64,000 nucleotides of DNA from Sphingomonas suaedae. Lineage in GTDB: Bacteria > Pseudomonadota > Alphaproteobacteria > Sphingomonadales > Sphingomonadaceae. Below are positions 1-7,713 of the stretch, one piece after another (position 1 is the stretch's first letter; every line of letters begins with the position of its first letter). The notes under the pieces were generated by a model. That model did not search any database. It saw nothing but the letters and a program-made list of their open reading frames with translations, and was not told the DNA's origin. A program made the translations under genes and the position numbers. The stretch is taken from the NCBI RefSeq assembly GCF_007833215.1, contig NZ_CP042239.1, positions 1,302,001 to 1,366,000 on the forward strand, in the 5' to 3' direction.

Positions 1-838
1 GGTCGAGCTGCGCGCGATAGTCGATGCCCGTGTTCCACGAAAACGCCCCGCCAGCACGCGCTTCCTGATCCGTGCGCGGCAGGAACACGCCCATGACGAA
101 GGAGCGCGCAATCTCCTCCGCCTGCGCCGCATAGTCGCTCGCGCCGGGCTGGGGTCGGTCGCGGCTCGTCCAGCCCGGAATCCCGGCCAGCACGCCCGCC
201 AGCGCGACCCGCGCGCGGCCCTGTGGCGTTTTGACCGCGTCCGCCAGCGCGTCGCCGACCCGCTTGCCATTGGCGCGATCGTCATCGATTCGGGTCACAC
301 GGACGCCCGCGTCGGGCGCAACCAGCGTGCGGAAGGCATAGGCGCCGTCGAGCGCCATGTTCATCATGCCCAGCGACCCGCCGATCGAAGCGCACATCGG
401 CGCCGCCCCGTCGATGCCGCTGCCCTTCATCTCGGCGAGCGCGGTGCTGACCAGTCCGCCCATCGAGCTGCCCCAGGCGATGACGCGCTTCGGCTTGCCA
501 TGCTTCGCGGCGAAGGCGGCGATGGTCGCGCGCTGCGCAGGGACCGCCTGTTCAAGCGCCCAGCCGCCGCTGCCGTAATTGGACCCGGCGATCGCATAGC
601 CCGCATCGAGCAGCGCTTGGCGATGCGGCTTTGGCGCTGCTGCGGGGTCGCCCGGAACCGGTGAATAACCGCGGCTGTACAGCAGCAGCGTCCCGTTCCA
701 GTTCGCCGGAACCTCGGCGTCCCAGCGCGCGCCACCGGGAAGCGTATCCGAGGCGATCGGCTGGGGTCGCACCGGCGACGCGCATCCCCACACCGCGACT
801 GCCATCGCCGTAACCGCCCAAATCGCGCCGCGCCGCAT
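1..838 (-). CDS. Exported alpha/beta-hydrolase lipoprotein (C-terminus cut off by window edge)
   Basis: The reading frame is open from the ATG at 838 to base 1, so only about 279 residues are visible. It starts with a short hydrophobic signal ending in a lipobox-like AVWGC (Cys about residue 19), suggesting a lipoprotein facing the periplasm. A nucleophile elbow GSSMGG near residue 124 marks the serine of an alpha/beta hydrolase; the segment NWNGTLLLYSRGY fits the first core strand. The substrate cannot be read from sequence. The gene is divergent from the MmgE/PrpD gene and lies beside the ferulate cluster, so an ester hydrolase releasing aromatic acids is possible, but this is inference from position only. 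A good ribosome site (AGGAGAGAGG) precedes the ATG. Confidence 0.75.
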   Translation of the reverse strand, partial: MRRGAIWAVTAMAVAVWGCASPVRPQPIASDTLPGGARWDAEVPANWNGTLLLYSRGYSPVPGDPAAAPKPHRQALLDAGYAIAGSNYGSGGWALEQAVPAQRATIAAFAAKHGKPKRVIAWGSSMGGLVSTALAEMKGSGIDGAAPMCASIGGSLGMMNMALDGAYAFRTLVAPDAGVRVTRIDDDRANGKRVGDALADAVKTPQGRARVALAGVLAGIPGWTSRDRPQPGASDYAAQAEEIARSFVMGVFLPRTDQEARAGGAFSWNTGIDYRAQLD

Positions 839-895
839 TGCCTCTCTCCTTTTTGCTTGCAATCGCGATAAAGCCGATGAAAGCGTTTGCAAAGA

Positions 896-2287
896 ATGTT
901 TTGTAATAAAGCAATCTCCCAGGCCGTCGCGGACCATTTCGCCGCCGCGAGCCTCGACGCGCTCCCGCCCGCGACGCTCCAGGCGACCCGCCGCGCACTG
1001 CTCGACGCGCTCGGCGTCACGCTCGGCGCTACCGGGCTGGGCGAAGATGCGGCGCCCTATCGCGCCCATGCCTTGGCCACTCCCGGCCCTTCGCGCCTGA
1101 TTGGCTTTGACGCGACGAGCACCCCCGCGCTCGCGGCGCTCGCCAATGGCGCGCTCGCCCATGCGCTCGATTTCGGCGACACATTCGATGCGGGACCCGC
1201 ACATCCCAACGCCGCTTTGGTCCCTGCCCTGCTCGCCCTGGCGGATGCCAACGCGGACGCGAAGTTCGGCAGCTTCCTGACCGCCATGGCGCTGGGCAGC
1301 GATTTCGCCTGCCGCCTGTCGCTCGCCCCGCCCCGCCCGTTCGAGGAGGGCGGCTGGTACCCGCCGCCACTGGTCAATCTGATCGCTACGGCCGCCGCCT
1401 GTGCGCGCTTCCTCGACCTCGACGCCGACAGGATCCGCCATGCCATGGGCCTCGCGCTGGTGCAGGGAAGTTTCCCGAGCGAGATCAAATATGACGCCAC
1501 ATCGCCGATGCGCGGCGTGCGCGAGGGGCTGGTGGCGCGCGCAGCGGTCGAGGCGGCATTGCTCACCAAGGCGGGCGCGCGCGCGTTTGCCGAACCGCTG
1601 GAGGGCCGCGCGGGCTTCTTCGCCATCTATGGCGGCGGCCCGCCCCGCGGCGCGCTGCTCGACGGGCTTGGCACGCAGTTTCTGGGCGATCGCGTCAGCT
1701 TCAAGCCCTGGCCCGCCTGTCGCGGCACGCATCCCTATATCGAGGCGGCATTGGCGCTGCGAGACCGGGTCGACCCGGCGCGCGTGGTGCGGATCGAGGC
1801 CGAGACCGGGCCGATTCAGGAGATGCTGATCCGCCCCCAGCCGGTAAAGGCCGCACCGGCACGCGCGATCGAGGCGAAATTCTCGATCCCCTATACCGTT
1901 GCGGCGGCGCTGATCGACGGCGCGGTGACGCTCGACAGTTTCGCGACGGGACGGATCGCCGATCCGGCGACGCGCACGCTGGCACACAAGGTGGTCGAGC
2001 GACGCAATCCCGACTGGGGCCGTGGCGAGGCGGCGAGCGGGTCGCTGACCGTCACGCTCGAGGACGGCGCAGTATTGACCCACCGGGTGATGCAGGCGGC
2101 AGGGCATCCAGATCGGCCAATGGACGATAGGTCGCTCATCGCCAAATTCGTCGATTGCGCCGCCCATGCGGCGCGCCCAATCGCATCCGCCTCGGCAGGA
2201 GAGTTGGCAGCCCGCGTCCTTGCATTCCCGGCCGATGCGTCCGCCCGCGATTTGATCGATCAACCCGCTTGCGCGGCCATAATTTAG
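896..2287 (+). CDS. MmgE/PrpD family protein (2-methylcitrate dehydratase-like fold)
   Basis: A protein of about 463 residues with the organisation of the MmgE/PrpD family, which includes 2-methylcitrate dehydratase and cis-aconitate decarboxylase. Visible family features are the N-terminal helical segment, ANGALAHALDFGDTF (about residues 90-104), the FKPWPACRGTHPYIEAAL stretch (the conserved K..P.C..H region) and a C-terminal small domain. Neighbouring genes do not include prpB or prpC, so propionate metabolism is not indicated; isomerising or hydrating an acid made by the adjacent aromatic pathway is an alternative. A TTG at 887 in the same frame is another possible start, and no strong ribosome site is visible for either. 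It ends only 33 bp before the aldehyde dehydrogenase and may be cotranscribed with it. Confidence 0.8.
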   Translation: MFCNKAISQAVADHFAAASLDALPPATLQATRRALLDALGVTLGATGLGEDAAPYRAHALATPGPSRLIGFDATSTPALAALANGALAHALDFGDTFDAGPAHPNAALVPALLALADANADAKFGSFLTAMALGSDFACRLSLAPPRPFEEGGWYPPPLVNLIATAAACARFLDLDADRIRHAMGLALVQGSFPSEIKYDATSPMRGVREGLVARAAVEAALLTKAGARAFAEPLEGRAGFFAIYGGGPPRGALLDGLGTQFLGDRVSFKPWPACRGTHPYIEAALALRDRVDPARVVRIEAETGPIQEMLIRPQPVKAAPARAIEAKFSIPYTVAAALIDGAVTLDSFATGRIADPATRTLAHKVVERRNPDWGRGEAASGSLTVTLEDGAVLTHRVMQAAGHPDRPMDDRSLIAKFVDCAAHAARPIASASAGELAARVLAFPADASARDLIDQPACAAII

Positions 2288-2297
2288 GTTATATAGC
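2269..2297 (+). promoter_or_regulatory. Candidate promoter for the aldehyde dehydrogenase/ferBA genes
   Basis: TTGCGC at 2269-2274 and TATAGC at 2292-2297 are separated by 17 bp, a sigma-70-like arrangement at the end of the preceding gene. The -10 sits inside the palindrome at 2288-2302, as expected where a repressor blocks polymerase. This is pattern matching only. Confidence 0.35.
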
Positions 2298-2302
2298 ATA
2301 AC
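2288..2302. promoter_or_regulatory. Palindromic operator candidate GTTAT-N5-ATAAC
   Basis: GTTATATAGCATAAC has perfect 5-bp arms around a 5-bp spacer. It lies directly between the MmgE/PrpD stop codon and the ribosome site (GAGGAGAG) of the aldehyde dehydrogenase, in an AT-rich patch within GC-rich DNA. The arm size and position fit a winged-helix MarR-type repressor; the regulator encoded at 7161-7613 is the obvious candidate. Confidence 0.4.
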
Positions 2303-2320
2303 AATATAGAGGAGAGGTTC

Positions 2321-3745
2321 ATGGCTACGATCGCACCGCCGGCTCCCGGCGCCACCTTTACCCGCATGAATCCGGTGACCGGAGCGGTCGCCACCGAGGC
2401 AAGGGCGTTCAATGTCGCCGATGCCGATGCCGCCGTCGAAGCCGCCGCCGCCGCCTTCCCGGCATGGTCGGCGCTCGGCCCCAATGCCCGCCGCGCGGCG
2501 CTGAACAAGGCTGCCGATGCGCTTGCGGCGAAGGCCGACCAGTTCGTCGATGCGATGATGGGCGAAATCGGCGCGACCGAGGGCTGGGCGCGGTTCAACC
2601 TGATGTTAGCTGTCGGCATGGTGCGCGAGGCCGCGGCGCTGACCACCCAGATCGGCGGCGAGGTGATCCCGTCGGACAAACCCGGCTGTATCGCGATGGC
2701 GCTGCGCGAACCGGTCGGCGTGATGCTGGGCATCGCGCCGTGGAACGCGCCGATCATTCTGGGCGTGCGCGCGGTCGCGGTGCCGCTGGCGTGCGGCAAT
2801 ACCGTGGTGCTCAAGGCGAGCGAGCAATGCCCGCGCACCCACAGCCTGATCGCCGAAGCGTTTGACGAAGCGCTGCCCAAGGGCGCGGTCAGCATCGTCA
2901 CCAATGCCCCGCAGGACGCCGCCGAGATCGTCGGCGCGCTGATCGACAACCCGCATGTGCGCCGCATCAACTTCACCGGATCGACCGCGGTTGGCCGGAT
3001 CATCGCCAAGCGCGCGGCGGAGCATCTGAAGCCCGTTCTGCTCGAACTGGGCGGCAAGGCGCCGCTGATCGTGCTGGAAGACGCGGACCTGGATGAGGCG
3101 GTCAAGGCCGCGGCGTTCGGCGCGTTCATGAATCAGGGCCAGATCTGCATGTCGACCGAGCGGATCATCGTCGTCGAGGCCGTCGCCGATGCGTTCGTCG
3201 AGAAGTTTGCGGCAAAGGTCGGAACGATGGCGGTCGGCGATCCCCGCGAGGGCAAGACCCCGCTGGGCGCGGTGGTGGATCAGAAGACCGTCGATCACTG
3301 CAAATCGCTCATCGCCGATGCGGTCTCGCACGGAGCGGTGCAGGTCAATGGCGGCGACGCCAATGGCGTGCTGATGCCCGCGCATGTCATCGATCACGTG
3401 ACCCCGGAGATGAAGCTGTTCCGCGACGAGAGCTTCGGTCCGGTCGTCGGCGTGATCCGGGCGCGCGACGAGGCTCATGCGGTCGAGCTGGCCAATGACA
3501 CCGAATATGGGCTGTCGGCATCGGTCTTTACCCGCGACACCGCGCGCGGCCTCAAGGTCGCGCGGCAGGTCAAGTCGGGCATCTGCCACGTCAACGGCCC
3601 GACCGTGCATGACGAGGCGCAGATGCCGTTCGGCGGGGTCAAGGCGTCGGGCTATGGCAAGTTCGGCGGCAAGGCCGGAATCGACAGCTTCACCGAACTG
3701 CGCTGGATCACGATCGAGACCGAGCCGGGCCATTATCCGATCTGA
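2321..3745 (+). CDS. NAD(P)-dependent aromatic aldehyde dehydrogenase (vanillin/salicylaldehyde dehydrogenase-like)
   Basis: A full-length 474-residue aldehyde dehydrogenase that would oxidise an aldehyde to the acid. Landmarks are GIAPWNAP (about 143-150), the cofactor-loop motif FTGSTAVGR (about 222-230), the glutamate motif LELGGKAP (about 244-251) and the catalytic cysteine in NQGQICMS (Cys about 280). The texture LEDADLDEAV...NQGQICMSTERIIV resembles vanillin and salicylaldehyde dehydrogenases. With a FerB-like lyase and FerA-like synthetase immediately downstream, vanillin from ferulate is the likeliest substrate. A strong GGAGAGG ribosome site precedes the ATG. Confidence 0.85.
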   Translation: MATIAPPAPGATFTRMNPVTGAVATEARAFNVADADAAVEAAAAAFPAWSALGPNARRAALNKAADALAAKADQFVDAMMGEIGATEGWARFNLMLAVGMVREAAALTTQIGGEVIPSDKPGCIAMALREPVGVMLGIAPWNAPIILGVRAVAVPLACGNTVVLKASEQCPRTHSLIAEAFDEALPKGAVSIVTNAPQDAAEIVGALIDNPHVRRINFTGSTAVGRIIAKRAAEHLKPVLLELGGKAPLIVLEDADLDEAVKAAAFGAFMNQGQICMSTERIIVVEAVADAFVEKFAAKVGTMAVGDPREGKTPLGAVVDQKTVDHCKSLIADAVSHGAVQVNGGDANGVLMPAHVIDHVTPEMKLFRDESFGPVVGVIRARDEAHAVELANDTEYGLSASVFTRDTARGLKVARQVKSGICHVNGPTVHDEAQMPFGGVKASGYGKFGGKAGIDSFTELRWITIETEPGHYPI

Positions 3746-3755
3746 GATCAAAGCC

Positions 3756-3835
3756 GTCGCCCCGGCGAAAGCTGGGGCCTCCAGCCGTGATCGTACGGCT
3801 TGCGGCATGAGATCCCAGCTTTCGCTGGGATGACG
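3756..3835 (+). repeat. Palindromic intergenic element, copy 1 (second copy lies inside uvrA)
   Basis: An 80-bp element of two hairpins: GCCCC-GGCGAAAGCT-GGGGC at the left and CCCAGCTTTCGCTGGG at the right, joined by a variable spacer. It begins 10 bp after the aldehyde dehydrogenase stop and ends just before the ferB ribosome site. A close copy in reverse orientation lies at 56532-56608 within uvrA; the outer about 28 bp on the left and about 24 bp on the right are nearly identical and the centre differs. It may stabilise the upstream mRNA or attenuate into ferB. Confidence 0.8.
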
Positions 3836-3856
3836 AACAGGGAAAGAGAGAAGTAG

Positions 3857-4693
3857 ATGACCGAACTGAGCACCAACGGCGTCGTCGCCTATACGATCGA
3901 AAACGGCATCGCCTGGGTCAAGTATAACCGCCCGGACAAGCGCAACGCGCAGAGCCCGACGCTGAACCGCGACATGATGGAGGTGCTCGACGCGCTCGAA
4001 TTCCGCGACGATGTCGGGGTGCTGGTGCTGACCGGCGAGGGTGAGGCGTTCTGCGCCGGCATGGACCTCAAGGAATATTTCCGCGAGACCGAGGCGCAGG
4101 GCCTGGGCGCGACGCGGCGGGTGCAGCGCGAAGCCTATGGTTGGTGGCGCCGCCTGCGCTGGTACCAGAAGCCGACGATCGCGATGGTCAATGGCTGGTG
4201 CTTTGGCGGGGCATACGGCCCGCTATTCGCCTGCGATCTCGCCTTTGCCGCCGATGAGGCGCAGTTCGGGCTGAGCGAGATCAACTGGGGCATCCTGCCC
4301 GGCGGCGGCGCGACCAAGGTGGCGACCGAGCTGCTCCCGTTCCGCAAGGCGATGTATCACGCGATGATGGGCGAGAATATCGACGGCAAGACTGCCGCCG
4401 ATTGGGGGCTGGTCAATGAATCGCTCCCGCTCGCCCAGCTCAAGGAGCGGGTGACCGAAGTCGCCAATGTGCTGCTGAAGAAGAACCCGGTGGCGCTCAA
4501 GGCGACCAAGGACGCGGTGCGCCGGGTCGGCATCATGAGCTATGACGATGCCGAGGATTATCTGATCCGCGCGCAGGAAGCGGCCAACAGCTATGACAAT
4601 GACGGCCGCAAGGAAGGCATCAAGCAGTTCATCGACGAGAAGAGCTACAAGCCGGGCCTGGGCGCGTATGACAAGGATCGCGTGAAGGTTTGA
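3857..4693 (+). CDS. ferB: Hydroxycinnamoyl-CoA hydratase/lyase (feruloyl-CoA to vanillin + acetyl-CoA)
   Basis: A 278-residue crotonase-family enzyme that closely follows the hydroxycinnamoyl-CoA hydratase-lyase (HCHL/Ech/FerB) pattern: NRPDKRNAQSPTLNR near the N-terminus, CAGMDLKEYFRET (about 63-75), MVNGWCFGG and GLSEINWGILPGG, whose glutamate corresponds to the catalytic acid of HCHL, and a C-terminal EGIKQFIDEKSYKPG. Generic enoyl-CoA hydratases lack the MDLKEYFRE and NGWCFGG wording. The enzyme hydrates feruloyl-CoA and splits it by a retro-aldol step to vanillin and acetyl-CoA. It sits between a matching dehydrogenase and CoA synthetase. The start has a GGAAAGAGAGAAG leader. Confidence 0.88.
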   Translation: MTELSTNGVVAYTIENGIAWVKYNRPDKRNAQSPTLNRDMMEVLDALEFRDDVGVLVLTGEGEAFCAGMDLKEYFRETEAQGLGATRRVQREAYGWWRRLRWYQKPTIAMVNGWCFGGAYGPLFACDLAFAADEAQFGLSEINWGILPGGGATKVATELLPFRKAMYHAMMGENIDGKTAADWGLVNESLPLAQLKERVTEVANVLLKKNPVALKATKDAVRRVGIMSYDDAEDYLIRAQEAANSYDNDGRKEGIKQFIDEKSYKPGLGAYDKDRVKV

Positions 4694-4697
4694 GCCT

Positions 4698-4868
4698 ATT
4701 CCTCCCCCAGCTTGCTGGGGGAGGTGGCATCGCGCAGCGATGACGGAGGGGCCGCCGACGCAGTCGGCGGGAAACCTCTCAAAGCGAACCCGCCGTCTGC
4801 GCGGCGGCCCCTCCACCCCCCGCTTCGCGGGCGGTCCCCCTCCCCTGAGACAAGCTCAGGGGAGGAAT
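4698..4868. repeat. 171-bp palindromic intergenic element with inverted ends, copy A1
   Basis: The element begins ATTCCTCCCC and ends GGGGAGGAAT, so its ends are inverted repeats. Inside are small hairpins (CCCCCAGCTTGCTGGGGG; a CGCCGACGC..GTCGGCG type; CCCGCTTCGCGGG; CCTGAGACAAGCTCAGG). A second copy with the same order of hairpins lies at 40770-40938. It fills nearly the whole ferB-ferA gap and reads through in frame with an upstream extension of ferA, which is why that extension is not taken as coding. It has no transposase and looks like a miniature non-autonomous element. Confidence 0.85.
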
Positions 4869-4883
4869 CAGGATAGCGTAACA

Positions 4884-6971
4884 ATGCCCGACCTTTCCCG
4901 CCTGCTCTCCCCGCGTTCGGTCGTGATCGTAGGTGCTTCCCCTACGCCCGGTGCGCTGGGCAATTCGGTGCTCAAGAACCTCGAGCGGCACGGCTATGCG
5001 GGCAACATCCACCTCATCAATCCCAAGCGCGACACGATCGACGGGCGGCCATGCCTGAAGTCGATCGACGAACTGCCGCAAGGGGTCGATGCGGCGGTGC
5101 TGGCCATCCCGGGTCCGGCGGTACTGCCCGCCGTTCAGGCGCTCGCCGCGCGCGGCGTCGGCGCAGCGATCATCTTCTCGGCCGGCTTTGCCGAGGGCGG
5201 CGAGGAAGGGCTGGCCGCGCAGGCCGAGGTCGCGCGGATCGCGCACGAGCACGGGATGGTGGTCGAGGGGCCGAACTGCCTGGGCATGGTCAACTATGCC
5301 GCGGGCGTGCCGCTGACGTTCGTCGAAACGCCGGTGCTGGACCTGACCGGCAAGCCTGCGGTCGGCATCGTCAGCCAGTCGGGCGCGATGGCGGTCGTGC
5401 TGGGCACGACGCTGATGGCCAAGGGGCTGGGTCTCACCGTGTCGGTGTCGACCGGCAACGAGGCCGCATCGGGCGTCGAGGATTATGTCGAGCATCTGCT
5501 GAACGACCCGGCCACTCCCGCGATCGCGATGATCGTGGAGCAATTCCGCAAGCCCGCCCGCTTCCTCGCGCTCGCCGAACAGGCACGCGCGGCAGGCAAG
5601 CATATCGTCCTGCTCCACCCCGGCACGTCGAGCGCGGCCCGCGAAAGCGCAGCGACGCATACCGGCGCGATGGCGGGCGACTGGCAGTTGATGAAGGCCA
5701 AGGTCGAGCGCGCCGGCGTGGTGCTGGTCGACAGCCTCGAAGCGCTGGGCGATGTGGTCGAGCTGGCGGTGCGCGCCAAGCCGGTGCGGCGCGGCGGCAC
5801 GGCGGTGCTGACGGAGAGCGGGGCGTTCAAGGCGCTGACACTGGATCTCGCCGAGACGATCGGCCTCGACCTGCCCGCGATGGACGGCGCGACAGCGGAG
5901 GCGATGCGCGCGTCGATCCCCGATTTCATCCCGGTGTCGAACCCGATGGATCTGACCGCGCAGGCGCTGGTCGATCCGGACCTGTACCGCCGCACGCTGA
6001 TCCCGTTGCTGGCGGATGACAACTATGCCGCGCTGGTGTTCGGCATTATCCAGACCGACCCAGCGACCTGCGCGCGCAAATTCCCCGCAATCATCGATGC
6101 GGTAAAGGCGCTCGACCCGCACAAGCCGGTGATCTTCGCTGGCATTGACGACGGAGCCGAGGTCCCTGCGGAGTATATCGAGGGTCTGCGCGCGATCGGC
6201 GTACCCTATTTCCCGTCGCCCGACCGCGCATTCCGCGCGTTACGGCACCTTGGCAAGCTGGCGGAGCGCGATTTTGCAACGGCGGATGCGGATCCGGTCG
6301 CGCTCGACCTGCCGTCGGGCGTGATCCCCGAATATCGCGCAAAGCAACTGCTCGCACCGGTAGGCATCCCCTTCCCCGCCGGCGGTTTCGCCACCACCGT
6401 CGCAGAAGCGAAGTCCATTGCCGCGCGCGTCGGCTATCCGGTCGCGATCAAGGCGCAGTCGGCGGATCTAAGCCACAAGAGTGACGCAGGCGGCGTCATC
6501 CTCAACATCGCCGACGATCCCGCACTCGATGCGGCATGGGATCGGCTGTTCGCCAATGTCGCCGCCTATGACGCCGCGATCGCGCTCGACGGCGCGCAGG
6601 TCGAGGCGATGGGAAAGCGCGGGGTCGAGCTGATTATCGGCGCGCGCAACGACCCCGAATGGGGGCCGGTAATCCTGGCAGGATTCGGCGGAGTGACGGC
6701 CGAATTGCTGCACGACGTCCGGCTGCTGCCGCATGACCTCACGCCTGGCGCCATCGTCGCCGAACTGCGCGCGCTCAAGCAGGGCGCGCTGCTCGACGGC
6801 TATCGCGGCTCGCCCGCGCTGGATGTCGATGCGGTGGCGGCGCTGATCGCTGGCCTCGGCCGCGTGCTGGCGGGCACCCCGTCGATCCGCGAAATCGATC
6901 TCAACCCGGTGGTGGTCTATCCAAGGGGCGAAGGCGTCGTCGCACTCGATGCGCTGATTCTGGCGCAGTGA
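4884..6971 (+). CDS. ferA: Feruloyl-CoA synthetase, ADP-forming acyl-CoA synthetase type
   Basis: A 695-residue fusion of the two subunits of NDP-forming acyl-CoA synthetases. An N-terminal CoA-binding Rossmann domain (SVVIVGASPTPGALGNS) is followed by succinyl-CoA-ligase-like domains, with the phospho-histidine region SAATHTGAMAGD (His about 258). A C-terminal ATP-grasp domain follows (GYPVAIKAQSADLSHKSDAGGV and EIDLNPVVV). FerA of Sphingobium SYK-6 is of this type rather than the AMP-forming Fcs of pseudomonads, and it is likewise adjacent to ferB. The frame is open upstream to 4740, but that part is translated repeat element; the ATG at 4884 starts the conserved MPDLSRLLSPRSVVIVGAS. Specificity for ferulate is inferred from the neighbours. 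Confidence 0.82.
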   Translation: MPDLSRLLSPRSVVIVGASPTPGALGNSVLKNLERHGYAGNIHLINPKRDTIDGRPCLKSIDELPQGVDAAVLAIPGPAVLPAVQALAARGVGAAIIFSAGFAEGGEEGLAAQAEVARIAHEHGMVVEGPNCLGMVNYAAGVPLTFVETPVLDLTGKPAVGIVSQSGAMAVVLGTTLMAKGLGLTVSVSTGNEAASGVEDYVEHLLNDPATPAIAMIVEQFRKPARFLALAEQARAAGKHIVLLHPGTSSAARESAATHTGAMAGDWQLMKAKVERAGVVLVDSLEALGDVVELAVRAKPVRRGGTAVLTESGAFKALTLDLAETIGLDLPAMDGATAEAMRASIPDFIPVSNPMDLTAQALVDPDLYRRTLIPLLADDNYAALVFGIIQTDPATCARKFPAIIDAVKALDPHKPVIFAGIDDGAEVPAEYIEGLRAIGVPYFPSPDRAFRALRHLGKLAERDFATADADPVALDLPSGVIPEYRAKQLLAPVGIPFPAGGFATTVAEAKSIAARVGYPVAIKAQSADLSHKSDAGGVILNIADDPALDAAWDRLFANVAAYDAAIALDGAQVEAMGKRGVELIIGARNDPEWGPVILAGFGGVTAELLHDVRLLPHDLTPGAIVAELRALKQGALLDGYRGSPALDVDAVAALIAGLGRVLAGTPSIREIDLNPVVVYPRGEGVVALDALILAQ

Positions 6972-6991
6972 TCTACCGACCCCCCGCGCGC

Positions 6992-7166
6992 CGATCCTAG
7001 AGTCGTTTCAGCAGAGCTGAATCGGCACCGGCCCGCTCCCCCACGGGGTCCCCGCAAAGTCGTACTTTGCGGGGCTAGCCCCACCCGGCCACCCACAAGG
7101 TACACTCAATGGGTGGCCGGGTGGGGGAGCGGGCCGGTGCCGCATAACTGAAAAACGATCCTAGGC
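6992..7166. repeat. Cloverleaf-like palindromic element
   Basis: A 22-bp perfect inverted repeat (7023-7044 with 7121-7142, CGGCACCGGCCCGCTCCCCC...) encloses two further hairpins: CCCCGCAAAG/CTTTGCGGGG (7050-7074) and a 16-bp stem (7080-7095 with 7110-7125). The inner 16-bp stem overlaps the outer arm by 5 bp, so the two folds partly compete. Imperfect inverted similarity extends outward (CTAGAGTCGTTTCAG on the left, CTAGGATCGTTTTTCAG on the complement of the right). The element occupies the gap between convergent ferA and the MarR gene, so it may also end transcription from both sides. Confidence 0.75.
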
Positions 7167-7613
7167 GATCGCCGGGTCGCGCCGCTCGATCCGGGACAAA
7201 AGGTCGAGCAGCATCGCCCGTTCCTCATCGCTGAACCCCGCGAGCATCTGCTGCTCATGCGCCTCGATCTTGGCGAGGCAATCGGTCAGCATCGCCCGCC
7301 CGCTATCGGTGATGGTCAGCGAAAAGGCGCGGCGATCGGCCGGATCGACCACGCGCGCGATCAGCTTCATATCGACCAGTTCGTTGATGAGCGACACCAT
7401 GTTCGCGCGCTTGATACCCAGCACCCGTCCGACCGCGCCCTGGTTGATGCCCGGACTGCCCGACACCACGGCCAAGATGCCGACCAGAACCTGACGCATC
7501 CCGGTTCCGTCCATGGCGTTGGCGAAATCGGCGGCGAACGCCCCGAAGGCACGCCTCAGATGATAACCGACCAGCGGGCCGAGCGGACCCACATTCTCCT
7601 GTTCCCCTGCCAT
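7161..7613 (-). CDS. MarR-family transcriptional regulator (candidate FerC-like repressor)
   Basis: A 150-residue winged-helix protein. Central sequence GINQGAVGRVLGIKRANMVSLINELVDMKLIARVVDPADRRAFSLTITDSG matches the MarR helix-turn-helix plus wing (DxxDRR motif). In Sphingobium SYK-6 the ferBA genes are repressed by the MarR protein FerC, relieved by hydroxycinnamoyl-CoA. This gene is convergent with ferA rather than directly upstream of ferB, so the same role is likely but unproved. Divergent from the aldo/keto reductase, whose start lies 100 bp away. Confidence 0.8.
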   Translation of the reverse strand: MAGEQENVGPLGPLVGYHLRRAFGAFAADFANAMDGTGMRQVLVGILAVVSGSPGINQGAVGRVLGIKRANMVSLINELVDMKLIARVVDPADRRAFSLTITDSGRAMLTDCLAKIEAHEQQMLAGFSDEERAMLLDLLSRIERRDPAIA

Positions 7614-7713
7614 GGTTCAGCGAGAGCACGATTTCAGCGACTTCGTCAATGCGGCAAGGGTTGAAGCGCCTGCATCAGCGCTTCAAGGAGAGGGCTCGAT
7701 ACATGGAGGCAAT

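Noticed and set aside
4740..4883. A 48-codon upstream extension of ferA
   Set aside because: It is translation of the repeat element A1 and carries no conserved sequence; the ATG at 4884 starts the family N-terminus.
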